Shown: positions 16,089-24,061 of the stretch, one piece after another
Layout of the letters: every line of letters begins with the position of its first letter
Position numbering within the stretch: the first letter of the stretch is position 1
DNA from: Methanomicrobiales archaeon
Lineage (GTDB): Archaea > Halobacteriota > Methanomicrobia > Methanomicrobiales > Methanospirillaceae
Direction of reading: 5' to 3'
Assembly: GCA_013415565.1 (NCBI GenBank)
Contig: JAAEET010000008.1
Location: forward strand, 1-44,564
Length of the DNA: 44,564 nt
Translations under genes and position numbers: made by a program
Notes under the pieces: model-generated
Told to the model about the DNA's origin: nothing
Databases searched by the model: none
Seen by the model: the letters and a program-made list of their open reading frames with translations, nothing else

Positions 16089-17930
16089 ATGGATAATCCA
16101 GATGACGTAACGGTATACCGCATGGGGCCGGGCTGCGACCTTGGCGATGTCGAGCAGGGCAAGGTCTACATCGGCCGCGTGCAGGGATTTGCCAACTTCG
16201 GCACCTTTGTCCAGTTGAACGACCGGGTGAAGGGGCTGGTCCATAAGAGCAATATCAAGACCCGGCATAAAGAGCGCGAGACAATTCTCGTGAAAGTCAG
16301 AAACATCAGGGAGAACGGAAATATCGACCTCGAAGAAGTGACCTACCCGGTCTACACCGTGGAGATAGTGGAGCGGAAATCCACGGCCGTCCGGCTCGCG
16401 GAGCTCGGCACCAAGGTGGGACGGACGGTCAAGATCGAGGGAGAGATCGCCCAGATCAAGCAGACGAGCGGCCCGACCATCTTCACCATCGTCGATGAAT
16501 CAGGGACCGAGAACGCGGCGGCATTCATCGAGGCCGGCGTCCGGGCCTACCCGGAGGCCGAACTCGGCGACATCGTCAGGATCGTGGGGGAGGTGATGGT
16601 CCGCAACAACCAGCTCCAGATCGAGGTGGAGTCGCTGACGATCCTCACCGGAGAGGATGAAGAGCAGGTCAAACAGCGGATCAATGAGGCGCTTGACCAG
16701 CGCTCGGAGCCCCCCGACATCCCGCTCCTCATCAGGAGCGAGGTGCTCGAGAAGCTTCGCCCCCAGATGCGGAAGGTCGCCAAGGTCATCCGCCGGGCGG
16801 TCTTCACCGCCCAGCCGATCATCCTCCGGCACCATGCAGACGCCGATGGTATCTGCTCTGCAGTGGCCATTGAGCAGGCGGTAACCTCGCTCATCAGGGA
16901 GTCGGGCGGTGATTTCGACGCCGATTACTTCCTCTTCAAGCGTGCTCCCTCAAAAGCCCCGTTCTATGAGATCGAGGACATCACCCGGGACCTGGATTTC
17001 GCCCTGAAAGACCATGCCCGGTTCGGCCAGAAGCTCCCCCTGGTCCTGCTGACCGACAACGGGTCGACCGAGGAGGATCTCCCCTCGCTCAAAATGGCGC
17101 AGATCTTCGGGATCCCCCTCGTGGTGGTGGACCACCACCACCCGGACGAGATCGTCGACCAGTATCTTGCCGGCCATGTCAATCCCTACCATGTCGGCGG
17201 AGATTTCGGGATCACGGCAGGGATGCTCGGGACCGAGGTCGCCCGGCTGATCAACCCGTCCGTGGAAGAGTACATCCGGCACATTCCTGCCATCGCCGGG
17301 GCTGGCGACCGGAGCGAGGCGCCTGAACGGCGGCTCTACCATGACCTGGTGCGCGATCACTACTCCGATCAGGACTGCAAGGATATCGCGCTTGCCCTCG
17401 ACTATGAACAGTTCTGGCTCAGATTTAATGACGGCCGCGAGATCGTCAAGGACATCCTGAACCTGACCGGGAGGTTGGAGCGGCATAAAAACCTGGTCGC
17501 CCTGCTCGTTGAGGGAGCCAATGCCGCAATCGAGGACCAGATGAACGCCTCGATGCCCCATGTGCGCCACCAGACGCTTGCCAACGGCGCCGAACTCTTC
17601 CTCCTCGACGTGGAGATTCATGCCCACAAGTTCACCTTCCCCCCGCCGGGCAAGACCTCGGGCGAAGTGCACGACCGCCTGTGCCAGAAGCATGCCGGGT
17701 CCCCGGTTGTCACCATCGGTTTCGGCCCTGATTTTGCCGTGCTCCGGTCCAAAGGGGTGATGATGAACATCCCGAAGATGGTCCGCGAGCTCCGCGAGGA
17801 GATTCCCGGAGGCGGAATCAGCGGCGGAGGACACCTGGTGGTTGGGAGCATCAAGTTCGTGGAAGGCATGCGGGAAGAGGTTCTGCAGGGGCTGATCGAG
17901 AAAATCTCCCGTGTGCAGGCCGGGGTCTGA
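16089..17930 (+). CDS. S1-OB-DHH family phosphoesterase/nuclease
   Basis: This 613-residue protein is a three-part fusion. An S1 RNA-binding domain (about 22-85: GKVYIGRVQGFANFGTFVQLNDRVKGLVHKS) is followed by an OB-fold nucleic-acid-binding domain (about 105-190: GRTVKIEGEIAQIKQ..., GDIVRIVGEVMVRNNQLQIEV). The C-terminal half is a RecJ-like DHH phosphoesterase with HHADADG (248-254), LLTDNGSTEED (320-330), DHHHPDE (348-354) and the glycine-rich DHHA1 end GGGISGGGHLVVGSIKF. Archaeal relatives act in DNA or RNA processing; the exact substrate is unresolved. ATG 16089 is preferred over GTG 16068 because GGTGA precedes it. About 90 bases separate it from RNase Z, with a possible promoter. Confidence 0.9.
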   Translation: MDNPDDVTVYRMGPGCDLGDVEQGKVYIGRVQGFANFGTFVQLNDRVKGLVHKSNIKTRHKERETILVKVRNIRENGNIDLEEVTYPVYTVEIVERKSTAVRLAELGTKVGRTVKIEGEIAQIKQTSGPTIFTIVDESGTENAAAFIEAGVRAYPEAELGDIVRIVGEVMVRNNQLQIEVESLTILTGEDEEQVKQRINEALDQRSEPPDIPLLIRSEVLEKLRPQMRKVAKVIRRAVFTAQPIILRHHADADGICSAVAIEQAVTSLIRESGGDFDADYFLFKRAPSKAPFYEIEDITRDLDFALKDHARFGQKLPLVLLTDNGSTEEDLPSLKMAQIFGIPLVVVDHHHPDEIVDQYLAGHVNPYHVGGDFGITAGMLGTEVARLINPSVEEYIRHIPAIAGAGDRSEAPERRLYHDLVRDHYSDQDCKDIALALDYEQFWLRFNDGREIVKDILNLTGRLERHKNLVALLVEGANAAIEDQMNASMPHVRHQTLANGAELFLLDVEIHAHKFTFPPPGKTSGEVHDRLCQKHAGSPVVTIGFGPDFAVLRSKGVMMNIPKMVRELREEIPGGGISGGGHLVVGSIKFVEGMREEVLQGLIEKISRVQAGV

Positions 17931-18117
17931 ATCAGGCCCCCATCTGAACCCCGCAGGTACGTGGCAGAACCTTTTGGTAAGTGCGAAGAAATTCGCAGTT
18001 ATATGGTTCTGTTCCGTAAAAGAACCTATTTATATGCTTTCTTCACGGCACCTAATACAGATAGGTATTTATAGATCAGAATGACAATAACATCTCACAC
18101 TGCTGAGGCGATACAAT
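17931..18117 (+). promoter_or_regulatory. AT-rich promoter region with inverted repeats ahead of DUF7123-like gene
   Basis: Two TATA-like elements lie here: TTTATAT at about 18028-18034 and TTTATAG at about 18066-18072, the latter about 45 bases ahead of the ATG at 18118. Upstream are a hairpin TGCGAA-GAAA-TTCGCA (17982-17997) and an inverted repeat GGTTCT...AGAACC (18005-18010 and 18021-18026) flanked by ATAT-rich sequence. The arrangement resembles an operator near a core promoter, but no regulator is known. Confidence 0.5.
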
Positions 18118-18366
18118 ATGTCATCGGGAAAGATCCGAGACCGGTACAATGAAACCCAGCACCGGATCGTCCAGTACCTGCTGGGCGGTCTGTCGAAAGG
18201 CAAGCACTATTTCAAATCCAAGTACATTGCAAAGGAGCTTGGGCTTTCAGCGAAGGAGGTGGGGACCAACATGGCCATCCTCTCCGAGATCTGCCAGGAA
18301 CTGGCGATCATCAAGTGGAGCTATTCAAACAGCACGACCTGGATGGTAACACCCCGGGCCGTGTAA
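18118..18366 (+). CDS. DUF7123-like winged-helix protein, 82 aa
   Basis: The 82-residue protein reads as a compact winged helix: a helix that starts the domain (QHRIVQYLLGGLSKG), then KHYFKSKYIAKELGLSAKEVGTNMAIL as helix-turn-helix and IIKWSYSNSTTWMVTPRA as a wing. I recall a closely similar arrangement in haloarchaeal proteins of the DUF7123 group (YFKSKFIAEEVGLS... and KWSYTSATTWRV), which supports family membership, though I cannot check it. Function is unknown; a nucleic-acid-binding role is likely. The gene has a long AT-rich promoter with inverted repeats and is followed after 21 bases by a 62-residue gene. Confidence 0.82.
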   Translation: MSSGKIRDRYNETQHRIVQYLLGGLSKGKHYFKSKYIAKELGLSAKEVGTNMAILSEICQELAIIKWSYSNSTTWMVTPRAV

Positions 18367-18387
18367 TTTCGGAATGTACCCTTTTTC

Positions 18388-18576
18388 ATGACAAGGATTG
18401 CGGAGTTCGAATCGGCCATCGAATTCGTGGCCGTCATCAATGAGCACAAAGACTGCCTGATGTCCCAGGACACCACCCAGGACGACCCGTCCTGCCTGTG
18501 GTTCAACATCGACATCCCGAAGGGCCACGGCCTCAAGGCCGGTGATCGTGTCCGGGTCATCATCGAGAAAGTATAA
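18388..18576 (+). CDS. Small hypothetical protein, 62 aa
   Basis: The product begins with a helical acidic stretch (TRIAEFESAIEFVAVINEHKDCLM) and ends with a short beta-like segment typical of a small barrel: GHGLKAGDRVRVIIEKV resembles the L-x-x-G-D-x-V-x-V strand-turn-strand of AbrB or translation-factor type barrels. I do not assign a family. It follows the DUF7123-like gene by 21 bases on the same strand and ahead of the tRNA gene. The clean strand pattern at its end favours a real gene over a chance frame. Confidence 0.6.
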   Translation: MTRIAEFESAIEFVAVINEHKDCLMSQDTTQDDPSCLWFNIDIPKGHGLKAGDRVRVIIEKV

Positions 18577-18681
18577 TCATCTCCTTTTCCTTCCTGCAGC
18601 GCAGTTCTTCCGCCGCCGGAGGTCCACATTCGGGGCATAACGGGAAATTAGATATGCAATCCTCACCTATAGCATAAGAGC

Positions 18682-18755
18682 GGGGCCATAGGGTAGCCTG
18701 GCCATCCTAGGAGACTGGGGGTCTTCTGACCTGCGTTCAAATCGCGGTGGCCCCA
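18682..18755 (+). tRNA. tRNA-Pro (anticodon GGG)
   Basis: The cloverleaf folds fully: acceptor stem GGGGCCA/TGGCCCC, D-arm containing the GG pair in the AGCCTGGCC loop, anticodon stem GGAGA/TCTTC with loop CTGGGGG (anticodon GGG, reading proline codons CCC and CCU), and T-arm CTGCG/CGCGG with loop TTCAAAT. The discriminator is A at 18755 and CCA is not encoded. No intron is needed. A TATA-like AAATTAGATATG (about 18647-18657) sits some 30 bases upstream. Confidence 0.95.
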
Positions 18756-18804
18756 TCCCAGAACCTTTTCATGCCGAATTTTACAGGGGCGGGTGGTACT
18801 GCAG

Positions 18805-19668
18805 ATGAAGATTGATGACCGCTGTTTTGACTGTCTCCTCTCCCGGGTCGGCCTCGAGTGCCGTCTCTGCGGGGCCGGGCGGGAGAAGACCCGGCAGGTC
18901 CAAGAAGCATGTGCCGCCCTGCTCGGTGAGCTCCGTGACGCGCCGCTCCTCCACCCCCAGATCGCGAGCGCCATGCACCGCCACGCCTATGCGCTGCTGG
19001 GCATCCCGGATCCATTCGCTGAACTCAAGGAAGAGAGCATGCGGGAAGCCATCGCGGTCTGCCGGAAGGTCCGCGGAGATCTCGCCGGATTCCGGGATTT
19101 CGTACTCGCTTCGATCATCGGCAATACCTACGACTACGGGGTGAAGGGTCACACCGTAACCGGCGACTTCCTTTCGTATTTCAGGCAGGAGTTCGCAGCC
19201 GGCCTGGTCATCGATGATACGGTGCGAATCAGCAGACTCCTCGACCGGGTGGTCTATTTCACCGACAACTGCGGGGAGATCGTCTTTGACCGGCTCCTCC
19301 TCGAGTATCTTCATCGGCATGGATCCTCGGTCACCCTCGCGGTCCGGGATGCACCCATCCTGAACGACGCTACGCTCGAGGAGGCCCGGGCACTCCGCCT
19401 TGACCGGTTTGTCCGCACCATAACCACGACCGGATGCGGGTGTGAACTGGGTGTGCGCCTCGACTGCATGCCGGAGGATCTCTCGGCAGCGATGGACGAC
19501 TGTACCCTGATCATCGCCAAGGGCATGGCCAACTATGAGTCGCTCTCCGAATATACCGGTCTTCCTCCCGTCGCCTTCCTGATGGCGGTCAAGTGCGAGC
19601 CGATTGCCGAGGCGGTCGGTGTCCCCCGGGGCTCGAAGGTAGCCATGCTCAGGGAGGAAAGCCGGTAA
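18805..19668 (+). CDS. DUF89/ARMT1-like damage-control phosphatase
   Basis: The 287-residue protein matches the archaeal DUF89 group of metal-dependent phosphatases, proposed to hydrolyse damaged or excess phosphometabolites. Motifs are the N-terminal CFDCLLSR with a further CRLC, IIGNTYDYGVKGH (about 107-119), VYFTDNCGEIVFDRLLLE (about 150-167: the DNCGE metal-binding core), AVRDAPILNDAT and IIAKGMANYESL (about 236-247). ATG 18805 is preferred over GTG 18793 because a GGTGG sits about eight bases ahead and the family usually starts just before the CxxC. It follows the tRNA gene. Confidence 0.9.
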   Translation: MKIDDRCFDCLLSRVGLECRLCGAGREKTRQVQEACAALLGELRDAPLLHPQIASAMHRHAYALLGIPDPFAELKEESMREAIAVCRKVRGDLAGFRDFVLASIIGNTYDYGVKGHTVTGDFLSYFRQEFAAGLVIDDTVRISRLLDRVVYFTDNCGEIVFDRLLLEYLHRHGSSVTLAVRDAPILNDATLEEARALRLDRFVRTITTTGCGCELGVRLDCMPEDLSAAMDDCTLIIAKGMANYESLSEYTGLPPVAFLMAVKCEPIAEAVGVPRGSKVAMLREESR

Positions 19669-19715
19669 TCCCCTCCTTTTCTTTCCCGATCCTGGCATGC
19701 AGCAAGGAACGTTCT

Positions 19716-20312
19716 TCAGTACGGCCCGATCAGCGGCGGCCCGGTCATGATGACCTCTATGAAGAGGGGCCAGAAGAGGGCCGGGAGCACGATCAGGGCG
19801 GTGAGGATGGCAAGGATGACGGCGACGGCAGCCCGCAGACGCGAGATCTGGTGGAGTTCCTGGATCCCGATGATGCCGACCACCACGGACCAGAGAAGCC
19901 CGACCGGCGGCCCGATATCCGGGATCCACCCGATCAGCATCAGGGCGGTCAGACTGTAGAGCACCGACCGGACGGTCTGCCAGATGCCTTTCCTGCCACC
20001 GATCAGCCAGACCCAGAAGTGGAGGAGCAGCGAGTACACGAGGGCAAGAAGCCATGAAAAGACCAGCACCGCCAGGAACTTCAGGACGATGAGCTCCAGC
20101 CGGTCGATACCGAACCTGAATCCGAACAGGGCAAGGAACGGGTGATTGAATACCTCCATGGCGGTCATGACCGTCGCAAGAACCGCATAGATCACGGCGA
20201 TGATCAGGAAGAACAGGAGCGTGTCCCTGATATCCTCCTCCGCAACCTTCCAGAACGATTCTGAAGGATTGAAGAGGAATCCCCGCATTTTATCAGGGAT
20301 CGTGAACGCCAT
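19716..20312 (-). CDS. Yip1-family multi-pass membrane protein (second copy)
   Basis: The 198-residue protein has about five membrane helices, an N-terminal PSESFWKVAEEDIRDTLLFF segment, a central GGRKGIWQTVRSVLYS loop and an IGWIPDIG element. It is a paralog of the protein at 1080-1682: both share the P-x-E-x-F motif, the GGRKG loop and the GWIP element at the same spacing. The gene stands alone, convergent with the DUF89 gene and divergent from the NfeD gene. Function unknown; Yip1-domain proteins occur in many archaeal membranes. Confidence 0.82.
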   Translation of the reverse strand: MAFTIPDKMRGFLFNPSESFWKVAEEDIRDTLLFFLIIAVIYAVLATVMTAMEVFNHPFLALFGFRFGIDRLELIVLKFLAVLVFSWLLALVYSLLLHFWVWLIGGRKGIWQTVRSVLYSLTALMLIGWIPDIGPPVGLLWSVVVGIIGIQELHQISRLRAAVAVILAILTALIVLPALFWPLFIEVIMTGPPLIGPY

Positions 20313-20400
20313 TGCATCAGATTAGCGTGGTTTGTTCATATATAGGTAGCGAAGAGGGCGGTCCCACCATTTTTTCTCCCTGCCCGGCATACCCTGTTCC

Positions 20401-20865
20401 ATGGCCGACCAGATCAGCCTTACCATCGGCTGGATCATGATCATCATCGGGACCGTGTTCCTGGTCGCCGAGACCCTCAACCCGGGATTTTTCATCGCCG
20501 TTCCCGGAACGGTGCTCATCATTCTCGGGGTGCTGTTTGTCATCGGGGTGGATGTATTCTCATCGCCCGCCGGGATCATTCTCGGGGTGTTCATCGCCCT
20601 CGCCGCATCCGTCCTCACCATCTGGATCTACCGCAGGATCAATCCTGACGAGGCGTCTCCCACCACCATCAGCAGGGATTCCCTGCTCGGGCGGGAAGGG
20701 ATCGTGATCAGGAAAGTTATTCCTGATTCTCTCTCGGGAAAGGTGCTGGTGGCAGGTCAGGAGTGGAGTGCCAGGAGCGAAGGAGGCGAGATCGCCGCGG
20801 GAGTCCGGGTGAAGGTGGTCAGGTCCGAAGGAGTGCATATCGTGGTCGAGGAAGTGGGAACATGA
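20401..20865 (+). CDS. NfeD-family membrane protein
   Basis: This 154-residue protein is the short NfeD form: three or four membrane helices (about 7-82) followed by an OB-fold domain (about 92-150: LLGREGIVIRKVI...GKVLVAGQEWSARS...IAAGVRVKVVRSEGVHIVVEE). It lacks the N-terminal ClpP-like serine protease domain of long NfeD proteins. The partner SPFH/stomatin gene starts 61 bases downstream on the same strand, the standard NfeD-stomatin pairing; together they probably organise or protect membrane domains. Confidence 0.93.
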   Translation: MADQISLTIGWIMIIIGTVFLVAETLNPGFFIAVPGTVLIILGVLFVIGVDVFSSPAGIILGVFIALAASVLTIWIYRRINPDEASPTTISRDSLLGREGIVIRKVIPDSLSGKVLVAGQEWSARSEGGEIAAGVRVKVVRSEGVHIVVEEVGT

Positions 20866-20926
20866 GAAGAGAGAACGGGAGTCACCAGCGGTGCATGGCA
20901 GAACTCAATCCGAGGAATGAAGTGAC

Positions 20927-22027
20927 ATGGCAGTCGTAGAAACGCTGATTACAATCTTCCTGATCATCGCCATCGTGATCATCTTTGCCCGGGGCGTGGT
21001 AATCATCCAGCCCTACGAGCAGGGACTCCAGATACGGCTAGGCCGCTACATCGGCCGGATGAATCCCGGATTCCGGTGGGTCATCCCCCTGGTCACCAGC
21101 GTGGTGAAGCTCGACCTCCGGACCATGGTGATGGATGTCCCCTCCCAGGAGGTCATCACCAAGGACAACTCCCCGACCAACGTGGATGCCATCGTGTATA
21201 TCCGGGTCATCGACCCCGAGAAGGCGTTTTTTGAGGTCTCCAATTACCGGATGGCCACGGTGGCCCTCGCCCAGACGAGCCTCCGCGGCATCATCGGGGA
21301 CATGGAGCTCGACGAGGTCCTCTATAACCGGGACATCATCAATACCAAGCTCCGGGACATCCTCGACCGGGAGACCGATGCCTGGGGGGTGAAGGTCGAG
21401 CGGGTGGAGATCAAGGAGGTTGACCCGGTCGGGCCGGTCAAGCAGGCCATGACCGAGCAGACCGCAGCGGAGCGCGCCCGGAGGGCGGCGATCCTCCGGG
21501 CTGACGGAGAAAAGCGGTCGGCAATCCTCAAGGCGGAAGGGACGAAACGGAGCATGATCCTTGAGGCCGAGGGTGAACGGCAGAGCAAGGTGCTCCGGGC
21601 CGAGGGAGAGCGGATCTCCCGTATCCTCCAGGCGCAGGGTGACGCCCAGGCCCTCCGGATCCTTGCGGTCGGTTCCCGCCCGCTGGACAAAAAAGCCATC
21701 ACCGTCCTCTCCCTCGATACGCTGAAAGAGATGTCGGCAGGCCAGGCCACGAAAATCATCTTCCCCTTCGAGATTTCGGGCCTGATCCGTCAGGCGGCAA
21801 AGTTCATCGGGGCGGAGGAGGAAGCGCCGGTGGAGGCTGCGGGAGGAGAACTTCCCCCGGCAGACATCCTGGGAACGGTTCCGACTTCCGAAGAGGTGAG
21901 GACCATTCTCAAAGAGATGGATGCCCGTATCGCCACCGAGATCTCGGTCGATGAACTCAAGGACATCAGCAAGGCGAAGCGGCGGACCACCGAGGAGTTG
22001 ATCGAGGAGATCGAGAAGGGGGAGTGA
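20927..22027 (+). CDS. SPFH/stomatin-family membrane protein
   Basis: The 366-residue product has one N-terminal membrane helix (about 5-25), then the SPFH domain (about 27-180: IIQPYEQGLQIRLGRYIGRMNPGFRWVIPLV, LDLRTMVMDVPSQEVITKDNSPTNVDAIVYIRV). A long coiled-coil region follows with near-tandem units such as ILRADGEKRS, ILKAEGTKRS, ILEAEGERQS, VLRAEGERIS and ILQAQGDAQ (about 188-240). The C-terminus (290-366) is acidic and may be helical. Stomatins assemble into membrane cages. It is translated with the preceding NfeD gene, and ends 113 bases before the convergent tfuA, across an unusual hairpin. Confidence 0.93.
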   Translation: MAVVETLITIFLIIAIVIIFARGVVIIQPYEQGLQIRLGRYIGRMNPGFRWVIPLVTSVVKLDLRTMVMDVPSQEVITKDNSPTNVDAIVYIRVIDPEKAFFEVSNYRMATVALAQTSLRGIIGDMELDEVLYNRDIINTKLRDILDRETDAWGVKVERVEIKEVDPVGPVKQAMTEQTAAERARRAAILRADGEKRSAILKAEGTKRSMILEAEGERQSKVLRAEGERISRILQAQGDAQALRILAVGSRPLDKKAITVLSLDTLKEMSAGQATKIIFPFEISGLIRQAAKFIGAEEEAPVEAAGGELPPADILGTVPTSEEVRTILKEMDARIATEISVDELKDISKAKRRTTEELIEEIEKGE

Positions 22028-22070
22028 TAGAAAGCACCTTTTTCCACCTCCTGTCAGGGGACGTGCCGGA

Positions 22071-22137
22071 AACCGGGGGTGGCAGCATCCGGTGGAAGGA
22101 TAAACAAATCCCGGAACCGGGAACGGCACCCCCGGTT
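22071..22137. other. Long inverted repeat between convergent SPFH and tfuA genes
   Basis: AACCGGGGGTG at 22071-22081 is the perfect inverse of CACCCCCGGTT at 22127-22137. The 45-base loop itself contains TCCCG-GAAC-CGGGA (about 22109-22122). Sitting between two convergent genes it may act as a bidirectional terminator or cruciform; no oligo-T run is attached to it, so its role is unclear. Confidence 0.6.
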
Positions 22138-22140
22138 CGA

Positions 22141-22800
22141 TCACAATCCCAGTTCTTCTGCAAGCTCCCGGGTCCTGCGGAGAGCCAGGACAGCATCTTC
22201 CTTCTTCTGATCCACGGCATGCTCCCGGACAAAGGCCTCCAGCCGTTCGAGGTCCCGGCCCGGTATCAGCGATCGGGCAGACTCGACCAGGGTATCCCAG
22301 GTCCGGTCCGGGAAATAGCAGGAAATGGCGATCGATCTCACGATATCTGCGGTCTCCTTCTGCAGTATCCCGGATTCCACGGCCTTTCGCAGGGTGCAGC
22401 GGATGTTGATCAGGGGTTCTGAAAGGGGCGTATAGCTCTCGGGATCATAGACCAGGGCGACTTCGTCGTCCGAGACGAGCACGCCGTTCCGGTACAACCG
22501 GTAGATCTCCCCCACCCCCTCCATGCCGAGGGAATCGAGCTCTGCGGCACGAAGGGCCCCCATGCTGGAGGCACCAATCACCCGGACGCCGGACCGGAGG
22601 GCGTCCAGGATCTCGCGGTGGCCCACAGAGCTCTCCTGGAAGAAGACGCCGTCGATGAGGGTGATGATACGGGCGCCGGCCCCGACCGCACCCGGGATAT
22701 CCCCCCGCCGTGCTGGCGGGAGGTACGTGGCCGCGAGGATCCGGGCCGCCTCTTCCCGATCAAGGCTTGGCCCGAGAAACACGACGATTTCGTGCTGCAT
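22141..22800 (-). CDS. tfuA: TfuA-like protein, partner of YcaO
   Basis: The 219-residue protein matches TfuA: the start EIVVFLGPSLDREEA, GVGAGARIITLIDGVFFQE and GASSMGALRAAELDSLGM (about 85-103). TfuA proteins cooperate with YcaO enzymes; the archaeal pair is required for thioamidating a glycine in methyl-coenzyme M reductase (McrA), probably by supplying sulfide to YcaO. The first 41 bases overlap the end of ycaO in a different frame. ATG 22800 is the natural start. It is the last gene of the minus-strand unit before the convergent SPFH gene. Confidence 0.92.
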   Translation of the reverse strand: MQHEIVVFLGPSLDREEAARILAATYLPPARRGDIPGAVGAGARIITLIDGVFFQESSVGHREILDALRSGVRVIGASSMGALRAAELDSLGMEGVGEIYRLYRNGVLVSDDEVALVYDPESYTPLSEPLINIRCTLRKAVESGILQKETADIVRSIAISCYFPDRTWDTLVESARSLIPGRDLERLEAFVREHAVDQKKEDAVLALRRTRELAEELGL

Positions 22801-23971
22801 GGCACCGCCTCCCCGCCCGCTCCTGATCCATGGCATACATCTCGAGGCCGGGGACGATGACCCTGACCACGGGAACCCCGAGGGCTTCCCGGGTCAGGTC
22901 AACCACGATCACCCGGTCCAGGCCCGCATCGGTGAGTCTCCGGAGAGCCATCCCGATATCATCGAGAAAATCGCTGCTGTCATACGAGGGGATGGCTGAG
23001 AACTCGCGGATTGTTTCCGTCTCATACCAGTACCGGTTCATCCGCTTCGTCCGTTCGTACCCCATCCGTTTCCGGATATCGGCGACCGGGGTGTCTTCAC
23101 GGGCACCATGGATCTGGGTCAGGCGGCTCTGGGCGACTTCGGTCAGGGCCCGGAGAAGGGCAATCCGGGCGCTCGAATGGGTTCCCATTCCCATGGTCAG
23201 CAGGGTCGGGTCCTTCAGCAGCGTATCGTCTGAGACCGCCGCGACGGTGGGAATCCCGATATCGCTCGTGATATCCCTGATCGTGACATCCACGCCCGCG
23301 CCCCGGAATTTCCCGAGCAGATCGACGGCGAGGGTATCGGTGACGTGCTGCACGACCGGACCGGTGTCGCGGGATGCTTCCACCAGGGACCATGCATCCC
23401 GTTCTATGACCTCCATGAGGGCATGGAACACCGCTTCTTCGCGGGTGTTTCCCGAAGCAAGTCCATTGGTCGAAGTCCGGAAGAGCTGGAAGTACTCGAT
23501 CGGGAGCGGATGGAAGACGGCCGATGCGGGGACAGCAATCTCCTCGTTATTCATCAGATCGTAGCCGGCGGTCCAGGGGATCGGGCTGTCGGGATCGGCT
23601 CCCGCCGGCAGGATGAGGTCGGCCGGGTCAAGCGCGGTCTCTTCCGCAGCGATACGTGAGAACCGTTCAACCCGGAGTACCTGCCCCTGCACTTCGGCGG
23701 AGAACCGTTCGATCCCTTCCATCATCGCCGAGACTTTTGCCTCGGCAGGCGTTGCCCCCTTCCCGTTATAGACCGAGACGGCTCCCTTCCCGGCCAGGGG
23801 ACGGATGCTGGAAAAGACCGGGATCCCGATACGGTCAAGGCTGGTGATGTCTGCGACCCGCGTGATGCCGGCGACCGGCAGGAGCTTCTCGATCCGGGCG
23901 AGGGTCGCTTCCGGAGGAACCGCACGCTGGGTATCGGCGGAGTATGACTTGATGCATGACGTGAGCTTCAC
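22760..23971 (-). CDS. ycaO: YcaO-family thioamidation enzyme
   Basis: YcaO enzymes use ATP to activate a peptide backbone carbonyl; the methanogen enzyme with TfuA makes the thioglycine of McrA. The 403-residue product shows the ATP/Mg-binding block GKGATPAEAKVSAMMEGIERFSAEV (about 70-94), VFHALMEVIERDAW (about 182-195) and GTHSSARIALLRALTEVAQSRLTQIHGARED (about 265-295). It begins at GTG 23971; a TATA-like CTGATATACC lies about 55 bases upstream on the coding strand. The C-terminal 13 codons overlap tfuA in another frame and give a basic end, so no proline-rich tail of the azoline-forming type is present. Confidence 0.95.
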   Translation of the reverse strand: MKLTSCIKSYSADTQRAVPPEATLARIEKLLPVAGITRVADITSLDRIGIPVFSSIRPLAGKGAVSVYNGKGATPAEAKVSAMMEGIERFSAEVQGQVLRVERFSRIAAEETALDPADLILPAGADPDSPIPWTAGYDLMNNEEIAVPASAVFHPLPIEYFQLFRTSTNGLASGNTREEAVFHALMEVIERDAWSLVEASRDTGPVVQHVTDTLAVDLLGKFRGAGVDVTIRDITSDIGIPTVAAVSDDTLLKDPTLLTMGMGTHSSARIALLRALTEVAQSRLTQIHGAREDTPVADIRKRMGYERTKRMNRYWYETETIREFSAIPSYDSSDFLDDIGMALRRLTDAGLDRVIVVDLTREALGVPVVRVIVPGLEMYAMDQERAGRRCHAARNRRVSRAKP

Positions 23972-24061
23972 GGGAAAGGCCCCTTGTTCCTCTTGAAGGC
24001 TGGTAGAGAAAGATAGGCTGGTATATCAGATAGTCCTTTTTCTCAAACCGGATCCGTACCC

